This document shows positions 1 to 5,698 of a DNA stretch of 18,939 nucleotides, one piece after another. The notes beneath the pieces were generated by a model. The model saw nothing but the letters and a program-made list of their open reading frames with translations, had not been told where the DNA came from and did not search any database. The stretch's first letter is position 1; each line of letters opens with the position of its first letter. Source of the DNA: Candidatus Faecivivens stercoravium (lineage in GTDB: Bacteria; Bacillota; Clostridia; Oscillospirales; Ruminococcaceae). Where the stretch lies: contig DVHA01000016.1 of assembly GCA_018712425.1 (NCBI GenBank), forward strand, positions 1 through 18,939. The letters are read 5' to 3'. The translations under genes and the position numbers were made by a program.

Positions 1-1
1 C

Positions 2-460
2 CCGACCCTCCAGTCGCTGGCGGACGCGCCCATCGAAGACCTCGAAGAGATCATCCGCCCCTGCGGCCTTTTCCACACCAAGGCCCGGGATATCAAGGCC
101 CTCTCCCGGCAGCTGATCGAAAAGTGGGGCGGCCAGCTTCCCGATACGCTGGAAGGGCTCACCTCCTTGCCCGGTATCGGCCGAAAGACCGCGAACCTCG
201 TCCTAGGGGATGTCTTCCACAAGCCCTGCATCGTCACCGACACCCACTGTATCCGCATCTGCGGGCGGCTGGGGCTGTCGGAGGGGAAGGACCCCTATAA
301 GGTGGAGATGCAGCTGAAAGAGGTTGTCCCGCCGATGGAGGGCGGGGACTTCTGCCATAGACTCGTCCATTTCGGCCGGGAGACCTGCGCCGCCCGCAAG
401 CCAAAATGCGGCGGCTGCGAGATGGCCTCCTTCTGCCCGTCCTGCGAAGCGGGGGCGTAA
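2..460 (+). CDS. nth: Endonuclease III (partial, 5' end outside window)
   Basis: DNA glycosylase/AP lyase of base excision repair that removes oxidised pyrimidines. The open frame runs from base 2 to a TAA at 458-460, giving 152 C-terminal residues; the family is about 210 residues long, so roughly 55-60 N-terminal residues lie upstream of the window. The helix-hairpin-helix LPGIGRKTANLVL is present with the family's catalytic Lys in GRKTAN. The catalytic Asp lies in the following VTDTH segment. The 4Fe-4S loop near the C-terminus has the exact C-x6-C-x2-C-x5-C spacing (CAARKPKCGGCEMASFC). A TTG at 167 opens a shorter frame but lies inside the HhH domain, so it is not the start. The next gene begins 11 bases downstream, suggesting co-transcription. 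Confidence 0.96.
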   Translation, partial: PTLQSLADAPIEDLEEIIRPCGLFHTKARDIKALSRQLIEKWGGQLPDTLEGLTSLPGIGRKTANLVLGDVFHKPCIVTDTHCIRICGRLGLSEGKDPYKVEMQLKEVVPPMEGGDFCHRLVHFGRETCAARKPKCGGCEMASFCPSCEAGA

Positions 461-471
461 GGCGGAAAGCT

Positions 472-1029
472 ATGGACAAGATAAACGCAAGCTGGGAAAA
501 GGACGGCTATCTTCTCCGGCCCGCCCGGGCGGAGGACGCCGAACCGTACTATGAGCAGAACTATAACCCCCTGGACCCGGAAGCCGCCCGGCTGACCGGC
601 AGCAAACCGGTCTTTACCCACGATGAGGTGGTGGGCTTCTTCCGCCGCTGCCTGGACGACCCCGGCCGGTATGATTTCCTGCTCCTCTCCCCCGAGGGGC
701 GGATCATCGGCGAGAGCGTCATCAACGAGATCGACTGGGAGCTGCGGTCGGCCAATTTCCGCATCGGGATCTTCCGGCCCGCCGCCCGCGGGAAGGGGAT
801 CGGCTCCTGGATGGTGGAAGTGACCCGGGATTTTGCCTTTGAGGCGCTGAAACTCCACCGGCTGGAACTGGACGTCTTTTCGTTTAACCCCCGTGCCCGG
901 CGGGTTTATGAAAAGGCCGGGTTTAAAGTTGAGGGCGTTTTGCGGGACGCGGTGAAAGACGGGGACCGGTACGCCGACGATATCCTGATGGCCATTTTGG
1001 AGGATGAATGGCGGGCGCTGAAAGGCTGA
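472..1029 (+). CDS. GNAT family N-acetyltransferase (RimJ/RimL-like)
   Basis: Predicted acetyl-CoA dependent N-acetyltransferase of 185 residues; the substrate cannot be read from the sequence. The acetyl-CoA pyrophosphate-binding motif A is RGKGIG at residues 106-111, followed by the typical helix. The C-terminal motif NPRARRVYEKAGF (139-151), then EGVLRDAVKDGDRYADDILMAI, is the pattern of the Acetyltransf_3 group, which includes the ribosomal-protein acetylases RimJ/RimL and many small-molecule acetylases. I chose the ATG at 472 because the frame upstream of it overlaps nth; the preceding GGCGGAAAG is only a weak ribosome binding site. It sits 11 bases after nth and is probably transcribed with it. 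No strong terminator follows, only a weak 5-bp GCCCG/CGGGC hairpin at about 1031-1050. Confidence 0.88.
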   Translation: MDKINASWEKDGYLLRPARAEDAEPYYEQNYNPLDPEAARLTGSKPVFTHDEVVGFFRRCLDDPGRYDFLLLSPEGRIIGESVINEIDWELRSANFRIGIFRPAARGKGIGSWMVEVTRDFAFEALKLHRLELDVFSFNPRARRVYEKAGFKVEGVLRDAVKDGDRYADDILMAILEDEWRALKG

Positions 1030-1074
1030 TGCCCGCATTTCCCGCCGGGCGCAAAAAGATTTACAATAACCCCC

Positions 1075-1103
1075 TTGCGTTCCGGACGAATCTTCTGTAT
1101 AAT
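1075..1103 (+). promoter_or_regulatory. Sigma-A type promoter of yajC
   Basis: TTGCGT at 1075-1080, a 17-base spacer and a perfect TATAAT at 1098-1103. Transcription would start about 45 bases before the yajC ATG. This gives yajC and what follows a start independent of nth and the acetyltransferase. Confidence 0.85.
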
Positions 1104-1156
1104 AGAAAATGGTATGGGCAGATTTCGCCCTAAAATAAATCTTTGGAGGAAAACCA

Positions 1157-1483
1157 ATGAATCCTATTGCCCTTATGACGAGCGCCGCCACCGAATCGGC
1201 CGGCATCCTTTCGATTGTCGTCAGCATGCTGCCGCTCGTGCTGGTCATCGTCGTCATGTACTTTATCCTGATCCGTCCCCAGAAGAAGAAAGAGAAGGAA
1301 GTCGCCAAGATGCGCAACAACCTCCAGGTCGGGGACGAGATCGTCACCGCCGGCGGCATTGTCGGCCGGGTTGTCTCCCTCCGGGAGGATACCATCCTGA
1401 TTGAGACCGGTTCCAACAACACCAAGATCCGCATCAAGCGCTGGGCCGTCTCCTCCTGCGAGACCATCCACGACGACGTATAA
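1157..1483 (+). CDS. yajC: Preprotein translocase subunit YajC
   Basis: Small accessory subunit of the Sec translocon that associates with SecDF in the cytoplasmic membrane. The 108-residue protein has one transmembrane helix at about residues 17-39, immediately followed by the family hallmark RPQKKKEKE (40-48). A cytoplasmic domain follows with LQVGDEIVTAGGIVGRV, the conserved YajC core. The start is ATG 1157 behind a GGAGGA site at 1145-1150, and a consensus promoter lies upstream. The TAA stop abuts a MITE-like repeat starting at 1484, which may have inserted into an original TAG stop (see findings). In clostridia yajC is commonly followed by a TIGR04086 membrane protein and the SCIFF genes, as here (family knowledge, from memory). 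Confidence 0.95.
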   Translation: MNPIALMTSAATESAGILSIVVSMLPLVLVIVVMYFILIRPQKKKEKEVAKMRNNLQVGDEIVTAGGIVGRVVSLREDTILIETGSNNTKIRIKRWAVSSCETIHDDV

Positions 1484-1672
1484 GAGACTGTCGAAAAACA
1501 AGTTTTTCGACAGAAAACATCGGGACTGCATGCACTCCCTGCGGTCGCACACTTGTCCCGATCAAGGTATTTTTTCCGCCGTACATGCCGCCGGAAAAAA
1601 TGTGATTTAATTTTTTGAGCGCAGCGGAAGGTTATTTTCCCTTCAACAAAGCAAGACTTTTTCGAAAAGCTG
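1484..1672 (+). repeat. Family-1 MITE-like repeat, copy A
   Basis: A non-coding element of about 189 bp whose inverted second copy is at 4467-4649, with long identical tracts; the central segment 1561-1625 is nearly unchanged. Parts in order: a 12-bp-arm hairpin at 1488-1513 (arms CTGTCGAAAAAC/GTTTTTCGACAG); an 8-bp stem ATCGGGAC/GTCCCGAT enclosing about 28 bases; a 9-bp stem TTTTTTCCG/CGGAAAAAA; and a right end carrying CTTTTTCGAAAAG. The two ends resemble terminal inverted repeats (TGTCGAAAAA). GTATA at 1478-1482 and again at 1673-1677 is a candidate 5-bp target duplication. No coding frame is shared by the two copies. Confidence 0.85.
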
Positions 1673-1736
1673 GTATAGTCCTCTTTTTTCCCGCATACCC
1701 TTTACCATTTCATACCGGGAAAGGCGGTGCGGGGCC

Positions 1737-2174
1737 ATGGAAAAAGGCCGGATGCGCGGGATACAGGGGTATATTTTCCCCGTAGCCGCGGGTTTTATCG
1801 GCGGCGTAGCGGCCACCCTCATCATGATGCTGCTGGCAGCGCTCGCGGCGTCGGCGCTGAAACTTTCGGACGGCGGCCTGCGGCTGCTGGTCTGGCTGCC
1901 GGTCATCTTCGGCGGGTTTGCGGCCGGGGGGATAGGCGCCGGGTTTGCGCCGGATTTAAAGCTCCCCTGCGGGCTGCTGCCGGCCCTCCTTCTTTGGGCG
2001 GCGGTCCTGCTTTTGCAGCAGGAATACGGCCTTATGGAGCTTCTCCGGGGCGGGGTGATCCTCCTGTCCGGCGGGGCAGGGGCGGCGGCCTTCTCCCAGG
2101 GAAGGAAAAAATTTAAGCCGGGAAAGGGCCGTCCGGGGATGCGGAGAGCGCGTCCCCGGAAAGGGCCGTTCTGA
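1737..2174 (+). CDS. TIGR04086-type small membrane protein
   Basis: A 145-residue integral membrane protein of unknown function. Four hydrophobic segments are visible at about residues 11-41, 47-70, 77-95 and 98-119, rich in Gly and Ala. They are followed by a strongly basic, Pro/Gly-rich tail (122-145) that should be cytoplasmic. Size, topology and above all position between yajC and the SCIFF precursor match the TIGR04086 family of clostridia; I assign it on context and topology, not on a diagnostic motif. ATG 1737 has a modest ribosome binding site (AAGGCGGTG, 1721-1729). The last codons contain an inverted repeat (TCCGGGGA/TCCCCGGA, 2133-2160), so the basic tail is partly dictated by a hairpin. 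Without the upstream repeat it would lie about 60 bases after yajC, as in an operon. Confidence 0.72.
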   Translation: MEKGRMRGIQGYIFPVAAGFIGGVAATLIMMLLAALAASALKLSDGGLRLLVWLPVIFGGFAAGGIGAGFAPDLKLPCGLLPALLLWAAVLLLQQEYGLMELLRGGVILLSGGAGAAAFSQGRKKFKPGKGRPGMRRARPRKGPF

Positions 2175-2223
2175 CGCGCGGCGGGATTCCCGCCCGCAAT
2201 ATCATAGCAAAGGAGCGTTTCCT

Positions 2224-2370
2224 ATGAAACACATTCAGTCTCTCAACAAAGCCAACCTCAAAGAGTCCGCTGCGAAGGGCGGCTGCGGCGAATGCCAGGC
2301 TTCCTGCCAGTCCGCCTGCAAGACCTCCTGCACCGTCGCGAACCAGAAATGCGAGCACGCGGATAAATAA
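2224..2370 (+). CDS. scfA: SCIFF peptide precursor (six cysteines in forty-five residues)
   Basis: A 48-residue ribosomally made precursor beginning MKHIQSLNKANLKESAAKGG, then cysteines at 21, 24, 28, 32, 36 and 43 in the invariant pattern CGECQASCQSACKTSCTVA. This is the SCIFF family, found in nearly all Clostridia; family members are modified by a radical SAM maturase that makes a Cys-to-Thr thioether. In studied thermophile homologues (from memory) the link joins Cys32 and Thr37; both residues are at exactly those positions here. ATG 2224 has a strong AAAGGAG site (2209-2215), spacing 8. It follows the membrane protein by 49 bases and ends before its own terminator at 2395. The biological role of the mature peptide is unknown; given its conservation it is probably not a bacteriocin. 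Confidence 0.96.
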   Translation: MKHIQSLNKANLKESAAKGGCGECQASCQSACKTSCTVANQKCEHADK

Positions 2371-2394
2371 TTCCCGCTTTGGCGCATAAAGGTG

Positions 2395-2429
2395 GCCCCG
2401 CTGTAACGGCGGGGCTTTCGCTTGTTTTT
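2395..2429 (+). terminator. Intrinsic terminator after scfA
   Basis: GCCCCGC (2395-2401), a 7-base loop and GCGGGGC (2409-2415), followed by a T-rich tail ending in GTTTTT. It lies 25 bases after the SCIFF stop and should separate most scfA transcripts from the maturase gene, allowing the precursor to be made in excess. Confidence 0.8.
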
Positions 2430-2517
2430 AGCTTTCGCGGTTTTAGCTGCCGGATGGCGGTTGGTTAAACGCATCAATCGGCGCTGGCATTGAAGTTATC
2501 CGGAGAGTGGGGAAGTA

Positions 2518-2670
2518 AAGAAAGTTTTACTCGATTTTTTTCAAAAAATCGCGAGAATCCAAGGAGCAGAGCTCCTTGGCAGGCGCCCGCTTTCTGTACT
2601 TCCGAAGCTGTCCACGGCTGCTGCGCCCGAAACAAAGTGTGCGCAGCACCCAAAAAATCATCATAAAAAG
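2518..2670 (+). repeat. Family-2 structured repeat, copy C
   Basis: About 150 bp between the scfA terminator and scfB, homologous to 15101-15257. Stem 1 is CGATTTTTT/AAAAAATCG (2532-2551). Stem 2 is CCAAGGAGC-AGA-GCTCCTTGG (2559-2579). A conserved 3' half follows, with TTCCGAAGCT and a TGCTGCGC/GCGCAGCA stem around a CCGAAACAAAG loop, ending in GCACCCAAAAAAT. In the other copy the stems have different sequence but still pair, while the AGA loop and 3' half are kept. The rest of the scfA-scfB gap (2430-2517 and 2671-2727) shows nothing recognisable, including no convincing scfB promoter. Confidence 0.8.
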
Positions 2671-2741
2671 GACTTCTGACAAGCTAAAGCCTCGGAATTT
2701 TCCATATATTCAGGGACAGTAAGAAGCAAAGGAGTTGCAAC

Positions 2742-4160
2742 ATGATCCACAAATATTACTTAAACGGCTTTTATATCGTCCTCGACGTCCACAGCGGCAG
2801 CGTTTCGGTCGTCGACGAGGCCGCCTATAAGCTTCTCGACTACATCACCCCGCCGATGGGCGAAGCCTGCCCCGAAGCGGCCCTCGCCGCCCTTGAAGGG
2901 CAGTTCGGACGGGAAGCCCTCATCGAGACCTACGGCGAACTTTACCAGATGTATAAGGACGGCCTCCTCTTCTCGGAGGACGATTACGCCCAGTTCGCCG
3001 ACCGGATGGTCTCCTCCCCGGTCAAGGCGATGTGCCTGCTGGTCGCCCAGGACTGCCAGCTCAGATGCAAATACTGCTTCGCCTGCGCCGGCGACTACGG
3101 CGGGCACCGGGCGATGATGAGCCTCGAGACCGCGAAAAAGGCGATCGACTTCCTGATTGAGAAGTCCGGCAGCCGCCGCAACTTAAACCTCGACTTTTTC
3201 GGCGGCGAACCGCTGATGAACTGGAAGGTCGTCCAGGACACCATCGCCTACGCCAGAGAACAGGAAAAGCTTCATGATAAGCACTTCCTCTTCACCGTCA
3301 CCACCAACGGCGTCCAGCTGACCGACGACAAGATCGAGTATATGAACAAGGAGATGCACAACGTCGTCCTCTCCCTCGACGGCCGGAAAGAGGTCAACGA
3401 CTACTTCCGCGTCCGGGCGGACGGCAGCGGCTCCTACGACTCGATCGTCCCCAAGTTCCAGAAGTTCGCAAAGCTCCGCGGCGATAAGGAATACTACGTC
3501 CGCGGCACCTTTACAAAGAAAAACCTCGACTTCGGCGAGGACGTCTTCCACTATTACGACGACCTCGGCTTCGACCAGATCTCGATGGAACCGGTCGTCA
3601 CCGACCCCGCGAACGACTACGCCCTCACCGAGGCGGATATCCCGGCGGTCAATGCCGAGTATGAGCGGCTGGCGAAAAAGATCATCGAATACCGCAAGGC
3701 GGGCAAGTTCTTCAATTACTTCCACTTCATGATCGACCTCGACCAGGGCCCCTGCGCGATCAAGCGGCTTCGCGGCTGCGGCTGCGGCAACGAGTATGTC
3801 GCGGTGTCGGCCGACGGCGATGTCTACCCCTGCCACCAGTTTGTCGGCAAAGAGGAGTGGAAGATGGGCTCGGTCTACACCCCCGAGACCTTCGACCTCG
3901 AAAAGAAGGACTACTTCGCCCGGGCCAACGTCTACTCGAAGGAAGGCTGCAAGGACTGCTGGGCCAAGTTCTACTGCTCCGGCGGCTGCAACGCCAACAA
4001 CCTCGAGTACGCCGGCGATGTGCTCAAACCCTACCCGATCAGCTGCGAGTTTGAAAAGAAGCGGCTGGAATGCGCGATTATGATCAAGGCGGCCCTCGCG
4101 GCCGAGGGGCTTGACGACGGCAGCGCGGCGGAAGACTGCGGCGACTGTGCCGAGTGCTGA
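2742..4160 (+). CDS. scfB: SCIFF maturase, radical SAM/SPASM thioether synthase
   Basis: Radical SAM enzyme of 472 residues that installs the thioether in the SCIFF peptide. The N-terminal region (about 1-90) is in the place of the RiPP recognition element that binds the leader. The radical SAM cluster motif is C105-QLR-C109-KY-C112, followed by the FFGGEPLMN segment (152-160) that contacts SAM. The C-terminal SPASM domain, which binds auxiliary 4Fe-4S clusters, has C338, C346, C348-x10-G359-x4-C364 and then C403-x2-C406-x5-C412-x3-C416-x18-C435. ATG 2742 has an AAAGGAG site with 7-base spacing. The protein ends with an extra C-x2-C-x2-C tail (466-472) not needed for the known clusters. The gene is 371 bases from scfA, across a terminator and a repeat, so it is probably expressed separately or by read-through. 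Confidence 0.96.
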   Translation: MIHKYYLNGFYIVLDVHSGSVSVVDEAAYKLLDYITPPMGEACPEAALAALEGQFGREALIETYGELYQMYKDGLLFSEDDYAQFADRMVSSPVKAMCLLVAQDCQLRCKYCFACAGDYGGHRAMMSLETAKKAIDFLIEKSGSRRNLNLDFFGGEPLMNWKVVQDTIAYAREQEKLHDKHFLFTVTTNGVQLTDDKIEYMNKEMHNVVLSLDGRKEVNDYFRVRADGSGSYDSIVPKFQKFAKLRGDKEYYVRGTFTKKNLDFGEDVFHYYDDLGFDQISMEPVVTDPANDYALTEADIPAVNAEYERLAKKIIEYRKAGKFFNYFHFMIDLDQGPCAIKRLRGCGCGNEYVAVSADGDVYPCHQFVGKEEWKMGSVYTPETFDLEKKDYFARANVYSKEGCKDCWAKFYCSGGCNANNLEYAGDVLKPYPISCEFEKKRLECAIMIKAALAAEGLDDGSAAEDCGDCAEC

Positions 4161-4242
4161 TTCCCCTGTGGCAGATGCCTAACTGTTGGCTTAAGAAACG
4201 TTTCGGTAAAAGCCGTCACTCTCCGACACGCTCTCACCTAAC

Positions 4243-4399
4243 CAGCCTCCCTCTCCGATGGAGGTGTCATCGAAGATGACGGAAGGAGTGGCGTTACAGG
4301 CGAAGCCGGGAACGCCTATATGCTTTCCGGTATCCCGCTGCTGCGGGGATACCGACTCCTTCAGTCCGCAGTGCTGCCAGCTCCCTCAAGGAGGGAGCC
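4243..4399. repeat. Family-3 inverted-repeat element after scfB
   Basis: An imperfect inverted repeat with arms of about 47 bp (4243-4290 and 4354-4399) around a 63-bp centre. Matching blocks in the arms are ACTCCTTC-GTC, CA-CTCC and AGGGAG. Each arm also folds on itself: GTCATC-GAA-GATGAC at 4266-4280 and GCTCCCTC-AAG-GAGGGAGC at 4380-4398. The centre holds GGTATCCC/GGGATACC and GGCGTT/AACGCC hairpins. The design resembles short palindrome-rich elements scattered in many clostridial genomes (from memory). The stretch 4161-4242 before it has no gene or site I recognise. Confidence 0.65.
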
Positions 4400-4403
4400 T
4401 TTT
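4380..4403 (+). terminator. Probable terminator of scfB formed by the family-3 right arm
   Basis: GCTCCCTC (4380-4387), AAG loop, GAGGGAGC (4391-4398), then CTTTT. This strong 8-bp stem with a short T run is the first good termination structure after the scfB stop. Confidence 0.6.
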
Positions 4404-4437
4404 GGGTGGATGCTTATCCGTTAAATTGTTCTATGAC

Positions 4438-4466
4438 AAAGCCCGTCCCTATCCCGGACGGGCTTT
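4438..4466 (+). terminator. Terminator-like hairpin upstream of family-1 copy B
   Basis: An 11-bp perfect stem AAAGCCCGTCC/GGACGGGCTTT (4438-4448/4456-4466) with a 7-base loop. It ends in TTT but the T run is cut off by the start of the repeat at 4467. It resembles the hairpin at 4650-4678 on the other side of the repeat. Confidence 0.55.
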
Positions 4467-4649
4467 CAGCTTGTCGAAAAAGTCTTTCAAAAAGAAAAGA
4501 AACCTTCCGATGCGCTCAAAAAATTAAATCACATTTTTTCCGGCGGCATGTACGGCGGAAAAAATACCTTGATCCGGGCAAGTGTCGACCGCAGGGAGGC
4601 ATGCAGCCCGGATGTTATTCTGTCGAAAAACTCGTTTTTCGACAGTCTC
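4467..4649 (-). repeat. Family-1 MITE-like repeat, copy B (inverted)
   Basis: Second copy of the element at 1484-1672, on the opposite strand. Read on the minus strand it starts GAGACTGTCGAAAAAC and ends GACTTTTTCGACAAGCTG, so its two ends carry a clean inverted TGTCGAAAAA. The outer hairpin (4620-4645) keeps both 12-bp arms with a changed 2-base loop. The next stem is ATCCGGGC/GCCCGGAT where copy A has ATCGGGAC/GTCCCGAT; both arms changed and pairing is kept. It lies between two similar terminator hairpins. Confidence 0.85.
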
Positions 4650-4680
4650 AAAGCCCGACCTCTCCCCGGCCGGGCTTTTC
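4650..4680 (+). terminator. Terminator-like hairpin downstream of family-1 copy B
   Basis: AAAGCCCG (4650-4657) pairs with CGGGCTTT (4671-4678), with an inner CC/GG, followed by TTC. It matches the hairpin at 4438-4466 at 23 of 29 positions. It stands just before the next promoter and would insulate it. Confidence 0.6.
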
Positions 4681-4682
4681 CC

Positions 4683-4711
4683 TTGACATCTTCCGCCGGA
4701 AAGTGTATACT
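4683..4711 (+). promoter_or_regulatory. Strong sigma-A promoter of the ArsR/SdpI operon
   Basis: Perfect TTGACA (4683-4688), 17-base spacer, TATACT (4706-4711). Such a near-consensus promoter fits an operon held down by its own repressor. Confidence 0.9.
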
Positions 4712-4713
4712 TA

Positions 4714-4733
4714 ATTTAGAAACACGTCTAAAT
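4714..4733. promoter_or_regulatory. Putative operator of the ArsR-family repressor
   Basis: Perfect inverted repeat ATTTAGA-N6-TCTAAAT (7-6-7), starting three bases after the -10 box and covering the expected transcription start. Position and symmetry suit autorepression by the ArsR-family protein encoded 23 bases downstream. Binding is inferred, not shown. Confidence 0.75.
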
Positions 4734-4755
4734 ATCAGGCAGGGAGGTGGCCAGG

Positions 4756-5025
4756 ATGCCCGACGTATTCCGCGCGCTGGCGGATCCGACGAGACGGGAG
4801 ATTTTGCGGCTTTTGGGGGAGAAAGACCTGACGGCCGGGGAGATTGCGGGACGGTTTGACATGACCTTCCCGTCGGTTTCCCACCACCTGAATATCCTCA
4901 AAAACGCCGGCCTGATCACCGACGAACGGGAAGGGCAGCATATCCGCTACCACCTCAACACCACCGTCATTGAAGGTTTGATCGGCCGCCTCTATGATCT
5001 GATAAACCCCGGTAGAGGGGGTTAA
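4756..5025 (+). CDS. ArsR/SdpR-family winged-helix autorepressor
   Basis: DNA-binding repressor of 89 residues. It opens MPDVFRALADPTRREILRLL, typical of ArsR proteins, then the winged helix-turn-helix TAGEIAGRFDMTFPSVSHHL with recognition helix around SVSHHLNIL and the wing at REGQHIRYHL. It has no cysteines, so the metal-sensing ELCVCDL-type site of ArsR/SmtB is absent. This fits the SdpR branch, which controls linked SdpI-type membrane proteins. I chose ATG 4756 over GTG 4747 because AGGGAGG (4741-4747) is then a good ribosome binding site at 8 bases and would otherwise overlap the start. It is followed after 16 bases by the SdpI-like gene. A consensus promoter with a palindromic operator lies directly upstream. 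Confidence 0.9.
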   Translation: MPDVFRALADPTRREILRLLGEKDLTAGEIAGRFDMTFPSVSHHLNILKNAGLITDEREGQHIRYHLNTTVIEGLIGRLYDLINPGRGG

Positions 5026-5041
5026 TTTGGGAGGAATCTCT

Positions 5042-5698
5042 ATGGGAAAACGCTTTGTCATCGGCCTTCTGGCCCTCTGCCTCTTCTCCTTCTGCGTCCA
5101 GCTGGCCCTTTACCCGTCGCTGCCCGAAACGGTGCCCATCCACTGGAACGCGGCGGGGGAGGTTGACGGCTGGGCGGGGAAACCGGCCGTGCTGCTTTTG
5201 GGGCTTCTGCCCTTCGGCCTGACGGTCCTCTTTGCCGCCCTGCCGAAAATCGACCCCAAAAAGGAGAGCTACCGGAAACATATGAAAGTCTATCGCCCGC
5301 TGTCCGCCCTTTTTGTCCTCTTTTTTATCGGGATGGTCTGGCTGGTGATGCTTTCGGCGCTGGAGTTTAAACTGCCGGTCGGCGGCCTGATTTCGGCCGG
5401 GATCGGATTAATCTTCATCTTTATCGGTAATTATATGCCCCGCATCCGCCCCAACTACACCTTCGGCATCCGCCTGCCCTGGACGCTGGCAAACGAGACC
5501 GTCTGGTACAAGACCCACCGGGTCGGCGGGGCCCTGCTGATGGCGGCGGGAATTCTGATGGGCGTGTCGGGCTTTCTGCCGGGCATTGCCGCCTTTGCCG
5601 GGGTTGCGGCGCTGCTGGCGGTGGTCATCGGCTCTTCGGTTTATGCGTGGGTCATTTATAAGCGGGAGGTGCGGCAGAATGGAAAGCCGGAAGAATGA
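5042..5698 (+). CDS. SdpI-family membrane protein (DUF1648 + SdpI domain)
   Basis: A 218-residue integral membrane protein. The N-terminal DUF1648 part has the motif LPETVPIHWNAAGEVDGW after the first helix. The C-terminal part has the family signature FGIRLPWTLANETVWYKTHR, followed by two hydrophobic helices; about six membrane segments in all. In Bacillus subtilis SdpI gives immunity to the SdpC toxin and sequesters the repressor SdpR at the membrane. Most homologues, as here, are found with an ArsR-type regulator but without sdpC, so immunity to an outside toxin or envelope-stress sensing are both possible. ATG 5042 follows GGAGG (5030-5034). The longer frame from 5027 would start before that site. 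The 3' end overlaps the next small gene by 20 bases. Confidence 0.9.
   Translation: MGKRFVIGLLALCLFSFCVQLALYPSLPETVPIHWNAAGEVDGWAGKPAVLLLGLLPFGLTVLFAALPKIDPKKESYRKHMKVYRPLSALFVLFFIGMVWLVMLSALEFKLPVGGLISAGIGLIFIFIGNYMPRIRPNYTFGIRLPWTLANETVWYKTHRVGGALLMAAGILMGVSGFLPGIAAFAGVAALLAVVIGSSVYAWVIYKREVRQNGKPEE

Noticed and set aside
295..1467. Minus-strand open frame of 390 codons across nth, the acetyltransferase and yajC
   Set aside because: It crosses three well-supported plus-strand genes and a consensus plus-strand promoter, and the product shows no domain.
1642..1679. A promoter for the TIGR04086 gene at TGGTATAGT
   Set aside because: There is an extended -10-like sequence but no acceptable -35 box, and the site coincides with the proposed target duplication of the repeat.
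2674..2710. A promoter for scfB using CTGACA and TATATT
   Set aside because: The spacer is about 23 bases and no better -35 box lies at 16-18 bases from TATATT.
1484..4649. CRISPR array or direct-repeat array
   Set aside because: The repeats are two inverted copies about 3 kb apart; there is no regular repeat-spacer pattern anywhere in the window.
4258..4714. Open frames of 89-103 codons across the repeats after scfB
   Set aside because: They consist of repeat and terminator sequence, lack ribosome binding sites and are not shared in frame by the other repeat copies.
5042..5698. A complete SdpABC toxin production locus
   Set aside because: Only ArsR-type and SdpI-type genes are present; no sdpA, sdpB or sdpC-like gene lies nearby, so toxin production is not supported.
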